Part shown: one piece after another, positions 53,055-61,616 of the stretch
Position numbering within the stretch: position 1 is the first letter of the stretch
How the letters are laid out: the number at the start of each line of letters is the position of its first letter
Assembly: GCF_013836145.1 (NCBI RefSeq)
Contig: NZ_CP057483.1
Location: forward strand, 1,426,001 to 1,490,000
DNA: 64,000 nt
Reading direction: 5' to 3'
Source: Citrobacter sp. RHB25-C09
Lineage (GTDB): Bacteria; Pseudomonadota; Gammaproteobacteria; Enterobacterales; Enterobacteriaceae
The notes under the pieces: model-generated
The model's input: the letters and a program-made list of their open reading frames with translations, nothing else
Told to the model about the DNA's origin: nothing
Database searches by the model: none
Made by a program: the position numbers and the translations under genes

Positions 53055-53204
53055 ATGTTAGAGTTATTAAAAAGTCTGGTATTTGCCGTAATCATGGTAC
53101 CTGTGGTGATGGCCATCATCCTCGGTCTGATCTACGGTCTTGGCGAAGTGTTTAACATTTTTTCCGGCATCGGTAAAAAAGACCAGCCCAGACAGAATCA
53201 TTAA
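53055..53204 (+). CDS. acrZ: AcrZ, small AcrB-binding protein
   Basis: A 49-residue single-helix inner-membrane protein, MLELLKSLVFAVIMVPVVMA then IILGLIYGLGEVFNIF and a basic tail. It differs from E. coli AcrZ at only one or two positions as I recall it. AcrZ docks on AcrB and tunes drug export by the AcrAB-TolC pump. CTGGAGA lies upstream of the ATG. A terminator follows. Confidence 0.96.
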   Translation: MLELLKSLVFAVIMVPVVMAIILGLIYGLGEVFNIFSGIGKKDQPRQNH

Positions 53205-53225
53205 TATCAAAAAGATAGATTTTAC

Positions 53226-53255
53226 GAACGCCCGCTTAGTCGGGCGTTCTTGCTT
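53226..53255 (+). terminator. Intrinsic terminator after acrZ
   Basis: GAACGCCCG-CTTAGT-CGGGCGTTC followed by TTGCTT; a strong stem with an imperfect T-tract. Confidence 0.75.
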
Positions 53256-53339
53256 CTCAAGTTTCCGTTTTTCCTGCCGATATTTTTCCGTATAACCTCT
53301 CTGGGGTAGCAATAACTGCTGGGCAACCTTTGCAATTAC

Positions 53340-53363
53340 CGTTATATTTTCGACTACATAACG
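53340..53363. promoter_or_regulatory. ModE operator of modABC
   Basis: CGTTATAT...ATAACG with an eight- to ten-base centre, matching the ModE dyad of E. coli modA (CGTTATATTGTCGCCTACAT type). It lies just before modA, 20 bases upstream of the ATG. Confidence 0.85.
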
Positions 53364-53382
53364 ATACTCAAAGAGGTTTCAA

Positions 53383-54159
53383 ATGGCTCGGACATGGTTA
53401 CGCCTGTTTGCAGGGGCAACGTTATCTTTAACGGTTGCCGGACACGCGCTGGCAGATGAAGGTAAAATCACCGTTTTTGCGGCGGCTTCACTGACTAACG
53501 CAATGCAGGATATCGCTGCGCAGTACAAAAAAGAGAAGAACGTTGATGTCGTCTCCTCTTTTGCGTCATCTTCTACGCTGGCGCGCCAGATAGAAGTCGG
53601 AGCGCCTGCGGATCTGTTTATTTCTGCCGATCAGAAATGGATGGATTACACGGTTGAGAAAAAAGCGATAGACACCGCCACGCGGCAAACGCTGCTGGGC
53701 AACAGTCTGGTGGTTGTGGCGCCGAAAGCGAGCGCGCAGAAAGACTTTACTATCGACAGCAAAACAAACTGGACGTCGCTGCTCAGCGGTGGTCGTCTGG
53801 CGGTAGGCGATCCGGACCACGTTCCGGCGGGGATCTACGCGAAAGAGGCGCTGCAAAAACTCGGTGCCTGGGATACGCTGTCAGCGAAGCTGGCACCGGC
53901 TGAAGACGTTCGCGGCGCGCTGGCGTTGGTAGAACGTAGCGAAGCGCCGCTGGGCATTGTTTATGGGTCTGACGCCGTTGCCAGCAAAGGCGTGAGAGTT
54001 GTCGCGACCTTCCCGGAAGACTCGCATAAAAAAGTGGAATACCCCATCGCAATTGTGGATGGACATAAAAACGCAACGGTCAGCGCGTTCTACGACTACC
54101 TGAAAGGACCGCAGGCTGCCGACATTTTTAAACGTTATGGATTTACCACCAAGTCATGA
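53383..54159 (+). CDS. modA: ModA, periplasmic molybdate-binding protein
   Basis: The 258-residue precursor of the molybdate and tungstate binding protein. A signal peptide (cleavage after AGHALA near residue 24) is followed by KITVFAAASLTNAMQDIAAQ, the anion-binding loop with Ser. It overlaps modB by 4 bp (ATGA). An AAAGAGG ribosome binding site precedes the ATG. Confidence 0.97.
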   Translation: MARTWLRLFAGATLSLTVAGHALADEGKITVFAAASLTNAMQDIAAQYKKEKNVDVVSSFASSSTLARQIEVGAPADLFISADQKWMDYTVEKKAIDTATRQTLLGNSLVVVAPKASAQKDFTIDSKTNWTSLLSGGRLAVGDPDHVPAGIYAKEALQKLGAWDTLSAKLAPAEDVRGALALVERSEAPLGIVYGSDAVASKGVRVVATFPEDSHKKVEYPIAIVDGHKNATVSAFYDYLKGPQAADIFKRYGFTTKS

Positions 54160-54845
54160 TATTGACCGATCCTGAATGGCAGGCCGTTCTTCTGAGCCTG
54201 AAAGTTTCTTCCCTGGCGGTGCTGGTTAGCCTGCCGTTTGGGATCTTCTTTGCGTGGCTGCTGGTGCGCTGTACGTTCCCGGGCAAAGCCCTGTTAGATA
54301 GCGTACTGCATCTGCCGCTGGTTTTACCGCCGGTGGTGGTCGGCTATCTGCTACTGGTATCAATGGGACGACGTGGGATTATCGGCCAGTGGCTGTACGA
54401 CTGGTTCGGGATTACCTTTGCGTTTAGCTGGCGCGGCGCCGTGCTTGCGGCGGCGGTGATGTCATTCCCGTTGATGGTGCGTGCCATCCGCCTCGCGCTG
54501 GAAGGGGTTGACAGTAAACTTGAGCAGGCCGCCCGCACGCTGGGTGCCGGGCGCTGGCGCGTTTTTCTTACTATTACACTGCCGCTGACGCTGCCGGGCA
54601 TTATTGTCGGGACTGTTCTGGCCTTTGCCCGCTCGCTTGGTGAGTTTGGCGCCACTATTACCTTCGTCTCCAATATCCCCGGCGAAACGCGTACCATCCC
54701 TTCGGCGATGTACACCCTGATTCAGACCCCCGGCGGTGAAAGCGCCGCGGCGAGGTTATGCGTTATCTCTATTGTGCTGGCGCTGGTTTCATTACTGATT
54801 TCAGAATGGCTGGCGCGGATTTGTCGTGAGCGGGTGGGGCGATAA
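54156..54845 (+). CDS. modB: ModB, molybdate ABC permease
   Basis: A 229-residue inner-membrane permease with five transmembrane segments. The EAA-type loop that contacts ModC is AARTLGAGRWRVFLTITLPL (about 127-147), followed by FARSLGEFGATITFVSNIPG. It overlaps modA and lies 2 bp before modC. Confidence 0.97.
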   Translation: MILTDPEWQAVLLSLKVSSLAVLVSLPFGIFFAWLLVRCTFPGKALLDSVLHLPLVLPPVVVGYLLLVSMGRRGIIGQWLYDWFGITFAFSWRGAVLAAAVMSFPLMVRAIRLALEGVDSKLEQAARTLGAGRWRVFLTITLPLTLPGIIVGTVLAFARSLGEFGATITFVSNIPGETRTIPSAMYTLIQTPGGESAAARLCVISIVLALVSLLISEWLARICRERVGR

Positions 54846-54847
54846 CC

Positions 54848-55906
54848 ATGCTGGAACTGAACTTCTCCCAGACGCTGGGTAACCACTGCCTGACAATCAA
54901 CGAAACGTTGCCCACTAACGGGATCACCGCCATTTTTGGTGTCTCCGGAGCCGGGAAAACGTCGCTTATTAATGCCATTAGCGGGCTGACGCAGCCGCAA
55001 ACAGGGCGCATCGTGCTCAACGACCGGGTGTTAAACGACGCGGAAAAGGGCATTTGTCTGGCGCCGGAAAAACGGCGGGTGGGTTACATCTTTCAGGATG
55101 CGCGCCTGTTCCCGCATTATAAAGTGCGCGGTAATCTGCGCTACGGCATGGCGAAAAGCATGAGCGGGCAGTTTGATAAGCTGGTGGCGCTGCTGGGCAT
55201 TGGTCCCCTGTTGGATCGTCTGCCAGGCAGTCTTTCCGGTGGCGAAAAACAGCGTGTGGCGATTGGCCGCGCGCTACTTACCGCGCCAGAACTGCTGTTG
55301 CTGGACGAACCGCTCGCCTCGTTAGATATCCCCCGCAAACGTGAACTCCTGCCGTATCTGCAACGGCTGGCGCGGGAAATTAATATCCCAATGCTCTACG
55401 TCAGCCATTCGCTCGATGAGATCCTCCATTTGGCCGATAACGTAATGGTGCTGGAAAACGGTCAGGTAAAAGCCTTCGGCGCGCTGGAAGAGGTGTGGGG
55501 CAGCAGCGTTATGCATCCGTGGCTGCCGAAAGAGCAGCAGAGTAGCATTCTTAAAGTGAGCGTGTTGGAACACCATCCGCATTACGCCATGACGGCGCTG
55601 GCGTTGGGCGACCAGCATTTGTGGGTCAATAAGCTGGATAAACCGCTCCAGAGCGCCATGCGTGTACGCATTCAGGCATCGGACGTTTCACTGGTGCTGC
55701 AACCGCCGCAGCAGACCAGTATCCGCAATATTCTGCGCGCGAAGGTCGCCGGCTGCTATGACGATAACGGTCAGGTGGAAGTGCAGCTTGAAGTCGGCGG
55801 AAAAACGCTTTGGGCGCGTATCAGCCCATGGGCCAGGGACGAACTGGGGATCAAACCTGGCCTCTGGCTTTACGCGCAAATTAAAAGCGTTTCGATCACC
55901 GCCTGA
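54848..55906 (+). CDS. modC: ModC, molybdate ABC ATPase
   Basis: The 352-residue ATPase of the molybdate importer. Walker A GVSGAGKTSLINA (about 32), signature LSGGEKQRVAIGRAL (about 129) and Walker B LLLLDEPLASLD (about 151) are intact. The C-terminal Mop domain (about 290-350) senses molybdate and trans-inhibits the transporter. It ends one base before the convergent ybhA. Confidence 0.97.
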   Translation: MLELNFSQTLGNHCLTINETLPTNGITAIFGVSGAGKTSLINAISGLTQPQTGRIVLNDRVLNDAEKGICLAPEKRRVGYIFQDARLFPHYKVRGNLRYGMAKSMSGQFDKLVALLGIGPLLDRLPGSLSGGEKQRVAIGRALLTAPELLLLDEPLASLDIPRKRELLPYLQRLAREINIPMLYVSHSLDEILHLADNVMVLENGQVKAFGALEEVWGSSVMHPWLPKEQQSSILKVSVLEHHPHYAMTALALGDQHLWVNKLDKPLQSAMRVRIQASDVSLVLQPPQQTSIRNILRAKVAGCYDDNGQVEVQLEVGGKTLWARISPWARDELGIKPGLWLYAQIKSVSITA

Positions 55907-56725
55907 TTACAGCAGGTGGGTGTAGATAAATTTCGCCACGCTGTCGGTGGTGTTATCACCAATAACGATGTTGGCGCGCGCTTTCACCGCGTCGTCGGCA
56001 TTGCCCATCGCGACGCCGGTGCCTGCCGCTTCCAGCATGCTGATGTCGTTGTAGTTATCCCCGAAGGCCACCACATTTTCCATCGACCACCCCTGAGATT
56101 CGATCCACTGAGTGAGGCGTTTGCCCTTACTGTTACCCTGGCGCGCAATATCCACCTGATCGTGCCAGGACCATTCGCATTCCAGGCCGAGCTGCTGTTC
56201 CACCGTTTTGCCGAACTGTTGCAGCTTAGGAATATCTTCGTCGGTAAGAGCAAACTTCCACACTGCATTTACCGTTTGCGCGGCCTGTGCAAGCGAGGGT
56301 ACCTGAGTAAAGACCGGGCGTTGCGCCGGCGGCAGCGTTTGCGCCCAGTTCGCTGTGCGGATGACATGCCCGGTGGGATGTTCATACAGCATGGCGTCAT
56401 CCACATACATCAACCCGTGGATGTGATGGGTTTCCAGCATTTCAATGAGTTGCAGCGCCTGGTTTACCGGCATGGGGTCGGATTCAAGGACACGTTTTGC
56501 ACGATAATCATACAAATAGGTGCCATTACAGCAAATTGCAGGTGTATCCAGCGCCAGTGCCTGATAAAAAGGGTGAATCGCGACGTGATGCCGCCCCGTG
56601 ACAATGATAAGTTGGAAGCCGGCTTCTCTGGCGCGGGAGAGCGCTTCGAGAGAGGAGGGAAGCAGAGTTTTTTGCGGGGTCAGTAAAGTCCCGTCTAAAT
56701 CCAGGGCAATCACGCGTGCAGTCAT
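55907..56725 (-). CDS. ybhA: YbhA, Cof-type HAD phosphatase (pyridoxal phosphatase)
   Basis: A 272-residue HAD hydrolase: motif I is ALDLDGTLLTP (Asp8/Asp10), motif II is IIVTGRH, motif III Lys is in GNSKGKRL, and motif IV is VVAFGDNYNDISML. The C2b cap sits between motifs II and III. In E. coli it dephosphorylates pyridoxal 5'-phosphate and some sugar phosphates. Confidence 0.94.
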   Translation of the reverse strand: MTARVIALDLDGTLLTPQKTLLPSSLEALSRAREAGFQLIIVTGRHHVAIHPFYQALALDTPAICCNGTYLYDYRAKRVLESDPMPVNQALQLIEMLETHHIHGLMYVDDAMLYEHPTGHVIRTANWAQTLPPAQRPVFTQVPSLAQAAQTVNAVWKFALTDEDIPKLQQFGKTVEQQLGLECEWSWHDQVDIARQGNSKGKRLTQWIESQGWSMENVVAFGDNYNDISMLEAAGTGVAMGNADDAVKARANIVIGDNTTDSVAKFIYTHLL

Positions 56726-56869
56726 TGAATTTTCCAGATTAAAGTTGAAATTTCGTCTGCCAGGAATGGTACACCGAGACGGGGAAGGGACAAATTAATT
56801 CAGCATTTACTGGTAAAAGCGACTACTTTGGTAAATTGCAGCCAGTTGCTAAAAAGCAAAGGAGTATTC

Positions 56870-57865
56870 ATGAAGCAAACAGTTTATACCGCCAGTCCTG
56901 AAAGCCAGCAGATCCACGTCTGGAGCCTGAACCACGACGGTGGGCTTCAGCTTGTGCAGGTGGTTGATGTCCCTGGGCAAGTTCAGCCGATGGTGGTCAG
57001 CCCGGATAAACGTTATCTGTATGTGGGCGTGCGCCCGGAATTTCGTGTACTGGCTTACCGGATTGCGCCCGATGATGGCGCGCTGACGTTTGCGGCGGAA
57101 TCGGCATTGCCGGGCAGCCCGACGCACATCTCGACCGATCATCATGGACGCTTTATTTTTGTCGGTTCGTACAATGCCGGTAACGTCAGCGTGACCCGAC
57201 TGGAAGACGGTCTTCCGGCTGGCGTTGTGGACGTGGTTGAAGGGATGGACGGCTGCCACTCCGCCAATATTTCCCCGGACAACCGGACGCTGTGGGTGCC
57301 GGCGCTGAAGCAGGATCGCATCTGCCTGTTTACCCTCTCTGATGACGGTAAGTTAGTGGCGCAGGAGCCTGCGGAAGTGACCACCGTTGAAGGTGCGGGG
57401 CCGCGCCATATGGCGTTCCATCCGAATCAGCAATACGCTTACTGCGTCAATGAACTCAACAGCTCCGTAGACGTCTGGCAGTTGAAAAATCCACACGGTG
57501 AAATCGAGTGTGTGCAAACGCTGGATATGATGCCTGAGGAGTTCTCCGATACGCGCTGGGCGGCGGATATTCACATCACGCCTGATGGCCGCCATCTGTA
57601 TGCCTGCGATCGTACCGCCAGTCTGATCACCGTGTTCAGCGTTTCGGAAGATGGCAGCGTACTCACCAAAGAAGGCTACCAGCCGACAGAAACCCAGCCG
57701 CGTGGCTTTAACGTCGATCACAGCGGGAAATACCTGATTGCCGCCGGACAGAAATCGCACCATATCGCGGTGTACGAGATTCAGGGGCAGCAAGGGTTGC
57801 TGACAGAAAAAGGGCGTTATGCAGTGGGTCAGGGCCCAATGTGGGTAGTCGTTAACGCGCACTAA
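56870..57865 (+). CDS. pgl: 6-phosphogluconolactonase
   Basis: Pgl (YbhE type) hydrolyses 6-phosphogluconolactone in the pentose phosphate pathway. The 331-residue seven-bladed beta-propeller starts MKQTVYTASPESQQIHVWSL and shows repeated blade ends such as SPDKRYLYVGV, SPDNRTLWVPA and TPDGRHLYACDR. The start at 56870 has AAAGGAG upstream and matches E. coli length. Confidence 0.96.
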   Translation: MKQTVYTASPESQQIHVWSLNHDGGLQLVQVVDVPGQVQPMVVSPDKRYLYVGVRPEFRVLAYRIAPDDGALTFAAESALPGSPTHISTDHHGRFIFVGSYNAGNVSVTRLEDGLPAGVVDVVEGMDGCHSANISPDNRTLWVPALKQDRICLFTLSDDGKLVAQEPAEVTTVEGAGPRHMAFHPNQQYAYCVNELNSSVDVWQLKNPHGEIECVQTLDMMPEEFSDTRWAADIHITPDGRHLYACDRTASLITVFSVSEDGSVLTKEGYQPTETQPRGFNVDHSGKYLIAAGQKSHHIAVYEIQGQQGLLTEKGRYAVGQGPMWVVVNAH

Positions 57866-57903
57866 CTCTGTCGCGTCATCTCATAAGCGCTATCTGGCAG
57901 AGT

Positions 57904-57930
57904 GCCCGGCGATGCAAACGCTCGCCGGGC
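57904..57930. other. Stem-loop between convergent pgl and ybhD
   Basis: GCCCGGCGA-TGCAAACGC-TCGCCGGGC, a nine-base perfect stem. With no T-run it is a weak terminator at best, but it may protect both convergent transcripts. Confidence 0.45.
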
Positions 57931-57932
57931 CG

Positions 57933-58865
57933 TCAGGACAACGGCTCTGCGATCGGCTTCCACAAGCGGTCATTCTCGTCCGTCCATAAATTCAAGAGCA
58001 GATTAAAAAAACGCCCTGCCGGTGGCGTCAGCAGCGTATCCCTACGGCGAATAATCCCCAATGTACGCCTGATCACCGGTTCAACCAGCGGAATGCCCGT
58101 TAGCGTCGGGTGCGGCATTTGCGGCAAGGCAAGCCCGGGTAATGCCGAGACGCCCAGTCCAGCCTCAACCAACCCGAGCGATGTTGACAGGTGGCGCACC
58201 TCATAGAACCAGTTCAGTTTCCACGGTTTATCGGCCAGTTTTTGCTCAATCAATAAGCGGTTGCCGCTGGATGAGCGAACGCCAATCAGTTTGTAATTGA
58301 CCAGTTCCTGCCATTCGACCAGTTGTTGACTGGCCAATGGATGATCGCGGCGGCAGGCCAGTACAAACGGTTCGTTCACCAGGGGCGTGAATTCGATCGC
58401 GGAATTTGTGAGGCTGTTCATATTTATGCCGAAGTCGGCCTCGTTACAAAGGACCGATTCCATACAATTATTCGTGCCCTGTTCCATAATGCGCACTTTA
58501 ATATTGGGATATAGCTCATTAAATTTCCCAATCGCTAATGGTAGAAAATAGAAAACCGCTGTCGGAATGCAGGCAAGCGTCACTCTCCCATGCTGGTAAG
58601 CATTGATCCCGCGAACATTAAATAAAGTCTCATCCAATTTTCTTATCAATTCCCGGGCTTCAGGCAATAACATTCTCCCCGCTTTTGTTAATTTGATATT
58701 ACGCGTCGTTCTCTCAAAAAGGATAACGTGTAAATCTTCTTCCATCTTTTTTATCCTGCGCGTTAATGCAGGTTGCGTGATATTAAGTAATTTAGCGGCT
58801 TTGTTAAATGATTCGGACTCTGCAAGCGTAACGAAAGCCTTCATACTGGATAATTCATGTTTCAT
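57933..58865 (-). CDS. ybhD: YbhD, LysR-type transcription regulator
   Basis: A 310-residue LysR regulator: the N-terminal winged helix (about 1-62) has SMKAFVTLAESESFNKAAKL and NITQPALTRRIKKMEEDLHV, followed by a periplasmic-binding-like effector domain (about 90-300). Two adjacent ATGs occur; 58865 is better spaced from GGAG. It is divergent from ybhHIJ, so by LysR convention it probably controls them. The effector is unknown. Confidence 0.9.
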   Translation of the reverse strand: MKHELSSMKAFVTLAESESFNKAAKLLNITQPALTRRIKKMEEDLHVILFERTTRNIKLTKAGRMLLPEARELIRKLDETLFNVRGINAYQHGRVTLACIPTAVFYFLPLAIGKFNELYPNIKVRIMEQGTNNCMESVLCNEADFGINMNSLTNSAIEFTPLVNEPFVLACRRDHPLASQQLVEWQELVNYKLIGVRSSSGNRLLIEQKLADKPWKLNWFYEVRHLSTSLGLVEAGLGVSALPGLALPQMPHPTLTGIPLVEPVIRRTLGIIRRRDTLLTPPAGRFFNLLLNLWTDENDRLWKPIAEPLS

Positions 58866-59029
58866 CATTACTCCAAAGCCAAAAACCGGGGATAGACGGT
58901 GTGGGTGATTCGCGACAGTTTATCGCTAACAACCGCATTTGTATTAATAAATAAAAGTCACTAATCCTCAAACTAAAGGCATTAGTCAGCCTATTTTTCA
59001 CGTGCAACCATATCTTCAGGAATAAAATA
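58866..59029. promoter_or_regulatory. ybhD-ybhH divergent promoter region
   Basis: A 164-base AT-rich gap between the regulator and the ybhHIJ cluster, the usual place for LysR binding sites. I see no unambiguous dyad. Confidence 0.5.
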
Positions 59030-60100
59030 ATGGCTGAGGATAAAAATGTGAGAAAAATACCTTGCACAATGATGCGTGGTGGGACCTCCAGAGGGGCTTT
59101 TTTATTAGCGGAACATTTGCCCGAGGAACCAGCGCAGCGGGATGCCGTATTAATGGCAATTATGGGTTCCGGCAATGAACTGGAAATAGACGGCATTGGC
59201 GGCGGTAATCCGCTGACCAGCAAAGTGGCTATTATGAGTCCTTCAGTGGATCCCCGCGCAGATGTTGATTACCTTTTTGCCCAGGTTCTCGTCCATGAAC
59301 AGCGTGTCGATACCACACCTAACTGTGGCAATATGCTGTCCGCCGTGGGGGCATTTGCCATAGAACAAGGGCTGGTTTCCGCCACGCATCCCACCACCCG
59401 GGTGCGCATCCGCAACGTCAATACCAATACGTTTATGGAAGCCGATGTACACACGCCCAACGGTGTTGTGGAATATGACGGAACGGCAAGAATCGACGGT
59501 GTGCCTGGAACAGCAGCCCCCGTCGCGTTGACGTTTCTGAATGCCGCAGGCGCGAAAACCGGGAAAATCTTCCCGACCGGAAAACGGATTGATTATTTTG
59601 ACGATGTTCCCGTGACGTGCATGGATATGGCAACGCCAGTGGTAATCATTCCGGCCGAAAATATGGCGAAGTCGGGATATGAATTACCGGCAGAACTCGA
59701 CAGCGATAAAGAATTATTAGCGCGGATTGAATCTATACGTCGACAGGCAGGATTAGCGATGGGGTTGGGTGACGTCAGTAATAAGGTTATACCAAAACCC
59801 ATTTTAATTTCTGCCGCCAGAAAAGGCGGTGCCATCACAGCCCGTTATTTTATGCCCCACACCTGCCATAAAGCGTTGGCGATTACCGGCGCAATTGCGT
59901 TGGCCAGTAGTTGTGCCGTTGAGGGCACCGTTACGCGGCAAATCACCTCATCCACGGTATATGGCAATATCAATATCGAACACCCGGGCGGCAGTCTTGA
60001 TATTAATTTGAGTAATGAAGGGAATGATCCTTCAGGAATTCGCGCCTCGGTGATTCGCACTGCCCGAAAGATTTTTGCCGGTGAGGTTTATCTTCCCTGA
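59030..60100 (+). CDS. ybhH: YbhH, PrpF-family isomerase
   Basis: A 356-residue member of the PrpF family, which includes aconitate isomerase-like and 4-oxalomesaconate tautomerases with a diaminopimelate-epimerase fold. Signature MMRGGTSRGAFLLAEHLPEE (about 14-33) and the TPNCGNMLSAVGAFAIEQGL block (about 95) carry the conserved Arg, Ser and Cys. It is the first gene of ybhHIJ. Its substrate is probably an unsaturated tricarboxylate or related acid; that is inference from YbhI and YbhJ. Confidence 0.92.
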   Translation: MAEDKNVRKIPCTMMRGGTSRGAFLLAEHLPEEPAQRDAVLMAIMGSGNELEIDGIGGGNPLTSKVAIMSPSVDPRADVDYLFAQVLVHEQRVDTTPNCGNMLSAVGAFAIEQGLVSATHPTTRVRIRNVNTNTFMEADVHTPNGVVEYDGTARIDGVPGTAAPVALTFLNAAGAKTGKIFPTGKRIDYFDDVPVTCMDMATPVVIIPAENMAKSGYELPAELDSDKELLARIESIRRQAGLAMGLGDVSNKVIPKPILISAARKGGAITARYFMPHTCHKALAITGAIALASSCAVEGTVTRQITSSTVYGNINIEHPGGSLDINLSNEGNDPSGIRASVIRTARKIFAGEVYLP

Positions 60101-60156
60101 AAGCGGAAAGTAATTTCAGCTAATGAAGAAAAATTAAACATGGAATTGTTTAAATT

Positions 60157-61590
60157 ATGAATGTGAAATCGTTATGGAAGCTAATTCTCATATTAGCGAT
60201 CCCTTGTATTATTGGCATGATTCCCGCTCCAGCGGGGTTAACTGAACTGGCATGGGTGCTTTTTGGTATTTACCTGGCGGCCATTGTGGGGCTGGTCATT
60301 AAACCTTTTCCGGAACCTGTGGTACTGCTGCTTGCGGTTGGCGCCTCGATGGTGGTGGTGGGTAACATCGGTGATGGAGTATTAAAAAGCAGCAGCGTAT
60401 TGAGCGGCTATGCCTCGGGTACGACATGGTTGGTCTTCTCGGCCTTTACCCTGAGCGCCGCTTTTGTCACAACCGGGTTGGGTAAGCGCATCGCTTATAT
60501 CCTGATCGGGAAAATTGGCAATACGACGCTCGGGTTGGGTTATGTGACTGTTTTTCTCGATCTGGTTTTGGCGCCGGCGACGCCGTCAAACACCGCGCGA
60601 GCAGGCGGCATTGTCTTACCTATCATCAACAGCGTGGCGGTCGCGCTGGGTTCAGAGCCGGACAAGAGCCCGCGCCGTGTCGGTCATTATCTGATGATGT
60701 CGGTCTACATGGTGACCAAAACCACCAGCTATATGTTCTTTACCGCCATGGCGGGCAATATCCTGGCATTGAAAATGATCAACGATATCTGCCATTTGCA
60801 AATTAGTTGGGGTGGCTGGGCGCTGGCTGCCGCGCTGCCGGGTATTGTGATGCTGTTGGCGACGCCATTGATGATCTACTTCATGTACCCGCCAGAAATC
60901 AAAAAGGTCGACAACAAAACCATTGCCAAAGCCGGTCTTGCGGAACTGGGGCCGATGAAAGGGCGCGAAAAGTTACTGCTCGGCATTTTTGTCCTCGCGT
61001 TGCTGGGGTGGATTTTCAGTAAAAACCTTGGCGTTAACGAAGCGACTGTCGCCATTGTAGTGATGGGGGCGATGCTGCTGTTTGGCGTGGTCACCTGGGA
61101 TGACGTGGTTAAAAACAAGGGTGGCTGGAATACATTAATCTGGTACGGCGGGATTATTGGCCTGAGTTCGTTATTATCAAAAGTGAACTTTTTCGACTGG
61201 CTCGCTGAGCTCTTCAAAAATAATCTCTCATTCGGAAATCACGGCAATGTTGCCTTCTTTGTTATTTTGTTTCTGAGCATTATTGTGCGTTATTTCTTTG
61301 CCTCAGGCAGTGCTTATATTGTGGCAATGATGCCGGTATTTGCCATGCTGGCGAATGTCTCGGGCGCACCGCTGATGCTAACCGCGCTGGCGTTACTCTT
61401 CTCAAACTCCTATGGCGGCATGGTGACGCATTACGGCGGCGCAGCCGGTCCGGTTATTTTCGGCGTTGGCTATAACGACATTAAATCGTGGTGGCTGGTT
61501 GGCGCAATGCTGACATTTCTGACGTTCCTCGTTCATATCACGCTGGGTGTCTGGTGGTGGAACCTGTTAATCGGCTGGAACATGCTTTAA
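60157..61590 (+). CDS. ybhI: YbhI, DASS-family anion transporter
   Basis: A 477-residue divalent-anion:Na+ symporter-like protein (CitM/DASS family) with about 12 hydrophobic segments. The DASS substrate motif is seen in LVLAPATPSNTARAGGIVLP (about 139-158), and a second, SNSYGGMVTHYGGAAGPV, near 425. It likely imports a tri- or dicarboxylate for YbhH and YbhJ. The start has no strong ribosome binding site but matches E. coli. Confidence 0.93.
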   Translation: MNVKSLWKLILILAIPCIIGMIPAPAGLTELAWVLFGIYLAAIVGLVIKPFPEPVVLLLAVGASMVVVGNIGDGVLKSSSVLSGYASGTTWLVFSAFTLSAAFVTTGLGKRIAYILIGKIGNTTLGLGYVTVFLDLVLAPATPSNTARAGGIVLPIINSVAVALGSEPDKSPRRVGHYLMMSVYMVTKTTSYMFFTAMAGNILALKMINDICHLQISWGGWALAAALPGIVMLLATPLMIYFMYPPEIKKVDNKTIAKAGLAELGPMKGREKLLLGIFVLALLGWIFSKNLGVNEATVAIVVMGAMLLFGVVTWDDVVKNKGGWNTLIWYGGIIGLSSLLSKVNFFDWLAELFKNNLSFGNHGNVAFFVILFLSIIVRYFFASGSAYIVAMMPVFAMLANVSGAPLMLTALALLFSNSYGGMVTHYGGAAGPVIFGVGYNDIKSWWLVGAMLTFLTFLVHITLGVWWWNLLIGWNML

Positions 61591-61616
61591 TCAACACAAG
61601 TGCTACGGAATATCTA

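Noticed and set aside
61488..61616. A 43-codon N-terminal extension of ybhJ
   Set aside because: It overlaps the coding end of ybhI in another frame; the ATG at 61617 has a ribosome binding site and fits the aconitase N-terminus.
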